Source of the DNA: Porphyromonadaceae bacterium UBA7087 | GTDB lineage: Bacteria; Bacteroidota; Bacteroidia; Bacteroidales; Muribaculaceae | Length of the DNA: 8,810 nucleotides | Assembly: GCA_002493515.1 (NCBI GenBank) | Contig: DKYZ01000107.1 | Span: forward strand, 10,412-19,221 | Direction: 5' to 3' | Shown here: positions 6,371 through 8,810 of the stretch, piece after piece | Numbering within the stretch: the first letter of the stretch is position 1 | Layout of the letters: every line of letters begins with the position of its first letter | The notes under the pieces: generated by a model | What the model saw: the letters and a program-made list of their open reading frames with translations, nothing else | What the model was told of the DNA's origin: nothing | Database searches by the model: none | Program-made: the position numbers and the translations under genes

Positions 6371-7213
6371 ATGAAAAACAGAACTAAGCCCGTCAAGGGC
6401 AACCTCAAGACGCGCATCGGGGAGCTGCTCCGCAGCTATCTTCGCGAGTCGGACGGCAGCGAGGCGATAGCCACGCTATCAGAAATATCGGAGAAATCGG
6501 AGTTATCAGAGAAATCGGAATTATCAGAATTATCAAAGAGCCCCGAGCGCTCTGATTCCTCTGAGAGCCTCGATAACTCCGATTCCCCCGATTCCTCCGA
6601 TAACTCCGATTCCTCCGATTCTTCCGATAACTCCGATTCCTCCGATCGCCAGCCCAAGTGCTGTCTGCCTTCCGCCGTCAGGAGAAATCTCGCGGTCTCT
6701 CTCCGGCAGATCGGGGAGTTTGCCGAAGAGCATGAGCTCGCCATGGAGATCATCGAGGCAGCCTTGCGAATCCTTCTCGAAATCGCCGCCGGTATGGCAA
6801 AAGGGAAAATAACCACAGCCATGCTGCAGTGCGCCCTGCCACCGGTGCTCGACATGGAGCTTGACAACGCCACGATGCGGGCGCAGGACGACAAGGCCCG
6901 GGAATACGCCTTCAAGTGGCTTGAGGCCATGGAGAAGCATTACGGAGTTAAACCGATACTGTATACCTATGACTCGTATTACAACAGTTATCTGAAGGGT
7001 CGCGGCTTCGACGGCTATGATTTCTTCATAGCGCGTTACAGCGGAGGGGTGCGTCCGAGGGTGCCGCATCTCGAGCTGTGGCAGTTCACCGAGAAGGTGA
7101 ACTCGGGAGGCATAAAGAGCAAGGTGGATCTCGACAGATTCATGGGTGACTATCATGACTTCGAGAAATATGTGGAGGAGAACGGCATCCAGCCGGGGAA
7201 TCATAGACCCTGA
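6371..7213 (+). CDS. chimeric protein: unknown N-terminus with Ser/Asp satellite, fused to a C-terminal GH25 muramidase fragment
   Basis: Open frame of 280 residues in three parts. Residues 1-36 are basic and unrecognised. Residues 37-92 are encoded by satellite B: SEK/SEL repeats, then SDS/SDN repeats. Residues 93-153 are a helical, unrecognised stretch. Residues about 156-265 match the second half of glycoside hydrolase family 25 (N,O-diacetylmuramidase): LPPVLDMELD with the family DxE pair at D161/E163, HYGVKPILYTY, FFIARYSGG, LELWQFTEKV, and VDLDRF with D253 or D255. The first half of GH25, including the N-terminal catalytic-site Asp strand and the YHF segment, is absent. A GH25 domain normally needs ~190 residues and only ~110 remain, so muramidase activity is doubtful. 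There is no signal peptide. The fusion point is near residue 155. Most likely a deletion joined the front of one gene to the rear of a phage-type lysozyme gene, making this a pseudogene-like fusion; a new function cannot be excluded. Confidence 0.75.
   Translation: MKNRTKPVKGNLKTRIGELLRSYLRESDGSEAIATLSEISEKSELSEKSELSELSKSPERSDSSESLDNSDSPDSSDNSDSSDSSDNSDSSDRQPKCCLPSAVRRNLAVSLRQIGEFAEEHELAMEIIEAALRILLEIAAGMAKGKITTAMLQCALPPVLDMELDNATMRAQDDKAREYAFKWLEAMEKHYGVKPILYTYDSYYNSYLKGRGFDGYDFFIARYSGGVRPRVPHLELWQFTEKVNSGGIKSKVDLDRFMGDYHDFEKYVEENGIQPGNHRP
6476..6646. repeat. satellite B: inverted 9-base tandem repeat inside the chimeric gene
   Basis: The left arm (6476-6535) consists of TCGGAGAAA, TCGGAGTTA, TCAGAGAAA, TCGGAATTA and TCAGAATTA. 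The right arm (clear from 6572-6646, degenerate from 6551) consists of TCCGATTCC, CCCGATTCC, TCCGATAAC and TCCGATTCT. The right arm is the reverse complement type of the left (TCCGATAAC against GTTATCGGA). The spacer is about 15-36 bases. Units are 9 bases, so copy-number change keeps the reading frame. The core TCCGAT matches satellite A, and the arm order is the same (TCGGA first, TCCGA second). Confidence 0.88.
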
Positions 7214-7409
7214 CCCTCTTTCAGCAACAAAAATCCGCCTTGACCACAAAATATCAATATGCCATAAAACGACAAGCGACACATATTGTTTGGCTTAATC
7301 ACTCCGATACGTCCGTAAATTACTGTAGCAAAATGACATAAAAACATCTATGACCATATTTTCGGGCTTATTGACTTCTACTGAAAATTAAAACAATTAT
7401 TGTTGAAAA
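7214..7409. other. AT-rich intergenic region without a gene
   Basis: No coding frame or RNA gene is recognised between the chimeric gene and the promoter at 7410-7441, and no clear terminator follows the stop at 7211-7213. One small feature stands out: AACAAT-T-ATTGTT at 7392-7404, a perfect 13-base palindrome ending just before the -33 box. It is a possible operator. Confidence 0.5.
7392..7404. promoter_or_regulatory. possible operator palindrome upstream of the secreted-protein promoter
   Basis: AACAAT T ATTGTT is a perfect inverted repeat that ends 5 bases before the TTTG -33 element. The position suits a transcription-factor site, but such short AT-rich palindromes also occur by chance in DNA of this composition. 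Confidence 0.25.
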
Positions 7410-7441
7410 TTTGCAAAAATTATTTAAATATCTTATATTTG
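7410..7441 (+). promoter_or_regulatory. Bacteroidetes-type promoter for the secreted protein
   Basis: TTTG (7410-7413), a 20-base spacer, and TATATTTG (7434-7441) match the full TTTG / TAnnTTTG consensus. The leader of about 50 bases before the ATG at 7498 contains a small hairpin, CTGCG-GCGT-CGCAG, at 7457-7470. Confidence 0.8.
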
Positions 7442-7497
7442 CAGGGTCAAAGACGGCTGCGGCGTCGCAGAAGTAAAACAACATAACAACAGTTCAT

Positions 7498-8214
7498 ATG
7501 AGAAAACCTATCCTTCTTGCCGCTCTCGCGGCTACCCTCGCCTCCCAGGCACAGATTGAAGTGAAGACAAGCGGACTGGTTGTTGTCGGTTCCCCGGGCA
7601 CTGCCGAGGTGGATATTGACAGGACCGTCTCCATGACAGTGTTCTCTCGGAACAGCCCCCACGGAGGACTGCTCTCTTTCGGAGATGGCGCAGACACACT
7701 CTCGAGTGTGAAAGACGCTTCTAAAACGGAAAAGGAGTATGCCTACAATCCGATGGTTGAGGAGGGCAAGGTATGGACATATAAGAGCTATGCAAAAATA
7801 TCGGAGGATTCCTCAGATGAGAACGATGAGTTCTATTTCCAGATCGCGCTGGAAGGGGATACGGTGATTGACGGGGAGACATGGAAACAATGCTGGTATC
7901 GCAGTGACGGAAAAAATCTTGCAGGAATCCCTATAGCCTTTCTTAAAGAGACCGGCCACAAGGTCTACATAATGCCAAACCGGAATTTTTATGAATCTGA
8001 TCTTGGACTGCCGAAACACCTTGACGAGGTTGTCATAAACTATATATATTATCCTGAATTTCATGTCGGGGAAGGCGGAAGCATAGAATACCCTGTATTA
8101 CTTTACGACTTTGACTGTATGGTGGATGAAATCCTGAGATGGCCGTGGGCATTGAGTGGCATCACCGGAACCGACAATCCGGATTTTACCGTAAGGACGG
8201 TGGAGTATGATTAA
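7498..8214 (+). CDS. secreted protein, N-terminal part of a gene interrupted by an in-frame stop
   Basis: Open frame of 238 residues. It starts with a signal peptide (MRKPILLAALAATLASQA, probable cleavage after A18 leaving N-terminal Gln), so the product would be exported. A Val/Thr-rich segment follows. The rest has the feel of a Bacteroidales secreted family: KVWTYKSYAKI, IDGETWKQCWYRSDG, GIPIAFLKETGHKVYIMP, VLLYDFDCMVDEIL. I recognise the general layout but not a named function. It ends at TAA 8212-8214, and the same reading frame continues two codons later at ATG 8218 into a matching C-terminal domain. The two open frames therefore look like one ~398-residue gene with a nonsense mutation. 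If translated as is, the product would lack its C-terminal sorting-like domain. The upstream promoter is strong and complete, which suggests the interruption is recent. Confidence 0.8.
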   Translation: MRKPILLAALAATLASQAQIEVKTSGLVVVGSPGTAEVDIDRTVSMTVFSRNSPHGGLLSFGDGADTLSSVKDASKTEKEYAYNPMVEEGKVWTYKSYAKISEDSSDENDEFYFQIALEGDTVIDGETWKQCWYRSDGKNLAGIPIAFLKETGHKVYIMPNRNFYESDLGLPKHLDEVVINYIYYPEFHVGEGGSIEYPVLLYDFDCMVDEILRWPWALSGITGTDNPDFTVRTVEYD

Positions 8215-8217
8215 TTT

Positions 8218-8697
8218 ATGGGGACCACACATATCGTCTTGACAGATCTTGACACCGTCATAGCGGACGGCGTAGGCGCGATAGGGAACATGGACGCCGT
8301 GTTTATATGTCCGCGACCCTTCGACACCTGGCTTACAGGAGGAGGGGGCATCTTTGAGGAGAAGGCCACCCTTCCCTGGCTCATGACCGTCTCCACCGCC
8401 TCCGGAGAGACCCTTTATGACAGACATGAGATTCCGGATTCGGTCGGGGACATATATACGGAAGAGTCCTGTATGCATTATGACGGGATGAATATTGTGA
8501 TCGGGCACGATGACGTGTCATTGCCCGGGGCGAAAAGAATCATTCTTCGCGTGGTCTCGACGAGTGGGGCCACGGTGGTTGACAGGGCTGTGGCAGGCGG
8601 AAAGACAGATGTCTCCTTCCTCTCCCCCGGCGTCTATGTCGCTGTGGCGGAGGCGGACGGCATGGCCGTCGGCCTCCGCAAGTTTACAGTGAGGTAG
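8218..8697 (+). pseudogene. C-terminal continuation of the interrupted secreted protein (T9SS-like C-terminal domain)
   Basis: Frame of 159 residues in phase with 7498-8214 and separated from it only by TAA TTT. The start ATG at 8218 has no ribosome-binding-like sequence or promoter of its own and would depend on readthrough or reinitiation. The first part (TDLDTVIADGVGAIGNMDAV, then FICPRPF) continues the domain begun upstream. The end resembles a type IX secretion type A sorting domain: KRIILRVVSTSGATVV, then TDVSFLSPGVYVAVAEADG, ending LRKFTVR. Such domains direct cargo across the outer membrane and are removed or anchored at the surface. There is no signal peptide, so this part alone could not be exported. 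Whether the host has a type IX system cannot be told from this window; related domains also occur in species without one. Confidence 0.75.
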
Positions 8698-8810
8698 CGG
8701 GACGAAATGACGTTGCAGCCAGATTCCCGCCATGGGAGATGTGATGGAAACAAAGCCCAAGCATCCGGGAGTGGAAACGAAAACCTTGAACCAGGCCGTA
8801 AAACGTAATT
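8698..8810. other. short tail without recognised gene
   Basis: No gene is visible. GCGGGA (8697-8702) and TCCCGC (8725-8730) could pair across a 22-base loop just after the stop codon, but no T-tract follows, so I do not call a terminator. Confidence 0.4.

Noticed and set aside
6436..6930. Minus-strand Ser/Glu-rich open frame across satellite B
   Set aside because: Produced by the frame-open satellite; the plus strand has the promoter box, start and recognisable GH25 half.
1..8810. tRNA, rRNA or known riboswitch
   Set aside because: No cloverleaf with a TTCGANNC arm and no rRNA-like or recognisable riboswitch sequence was seen by eye on either strand.

Overview
The window looks like chromosomal DNA of a fairly GC-rich member of the Bacteroidales, perhaps close to Muribaculaceae; that placement is inferred. 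The evidence is threefold: Bacteroidetes-type promoters (TTTG, 19-21 bases, TAnnTTTG), a two-component pair of the kind common in this phylum, and a fragment of a SusC-type TonB-dependent receptor plug.

Layout. Positions 108-2809 hold an intact two-gene signalling operon: a sigma-54-dependent response regulator (REC, AAA+, Fis HTH) and, overlapping it by 4 bases, a membrane histidine kinase with a PAS domain. Positions 2810-3705 hold no intact gene. They contain a hairpin, a TAnnTTTG box, a 9-base-unit satellite arranged as two inverted arms (satellite A), and a collapsed susC/susD remnant in which a SusC plug fragment is joined to what looks like the last residues of a SusD protein. Two downstream hairpins follow, one a strong intrinsic terminator. 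Positions 3706-6191 (minus strand) hold a two-gene phage-type cassette: a 140-residue protein of unknown function with an internal repeated motif, overlapping by 4 bases a full-length large terminase subunit. No portal, capsid or tail gene accompanies it in the window.

The interval 6192-6370 is a divergent promoter region. On its right, 6371-7213 encodes a chimeric protein: an unrecognised N-terminal region interrupted by a second inverted 9-base satellite (satellite B), fused to the C-terminal half of a GH25 muramidase. Positions 7214-7497 are AT-rich and carry a well-formed promoter. Positions 7498-8697 encode a secreted protein with a T9SS-like C-terminal domain, split by one in-frame TAA into two open frames. 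The last ~110 bases hold no recognisable gene.

How it fits together. Only the two-component operon looks like a complete working unit; its target is outside the window or not identifiable here. The rest looks like an eroding accessory region: a phage-type cassette bordered by two copies of the same satellite family, each lying in or beside a broken or fused gene, followed by an interrupted surface or secreted protein. The most unusual feature is the pair of inverted satellites and their association with gene truncations. I do not see a complete, clearly new defence or mobile system.
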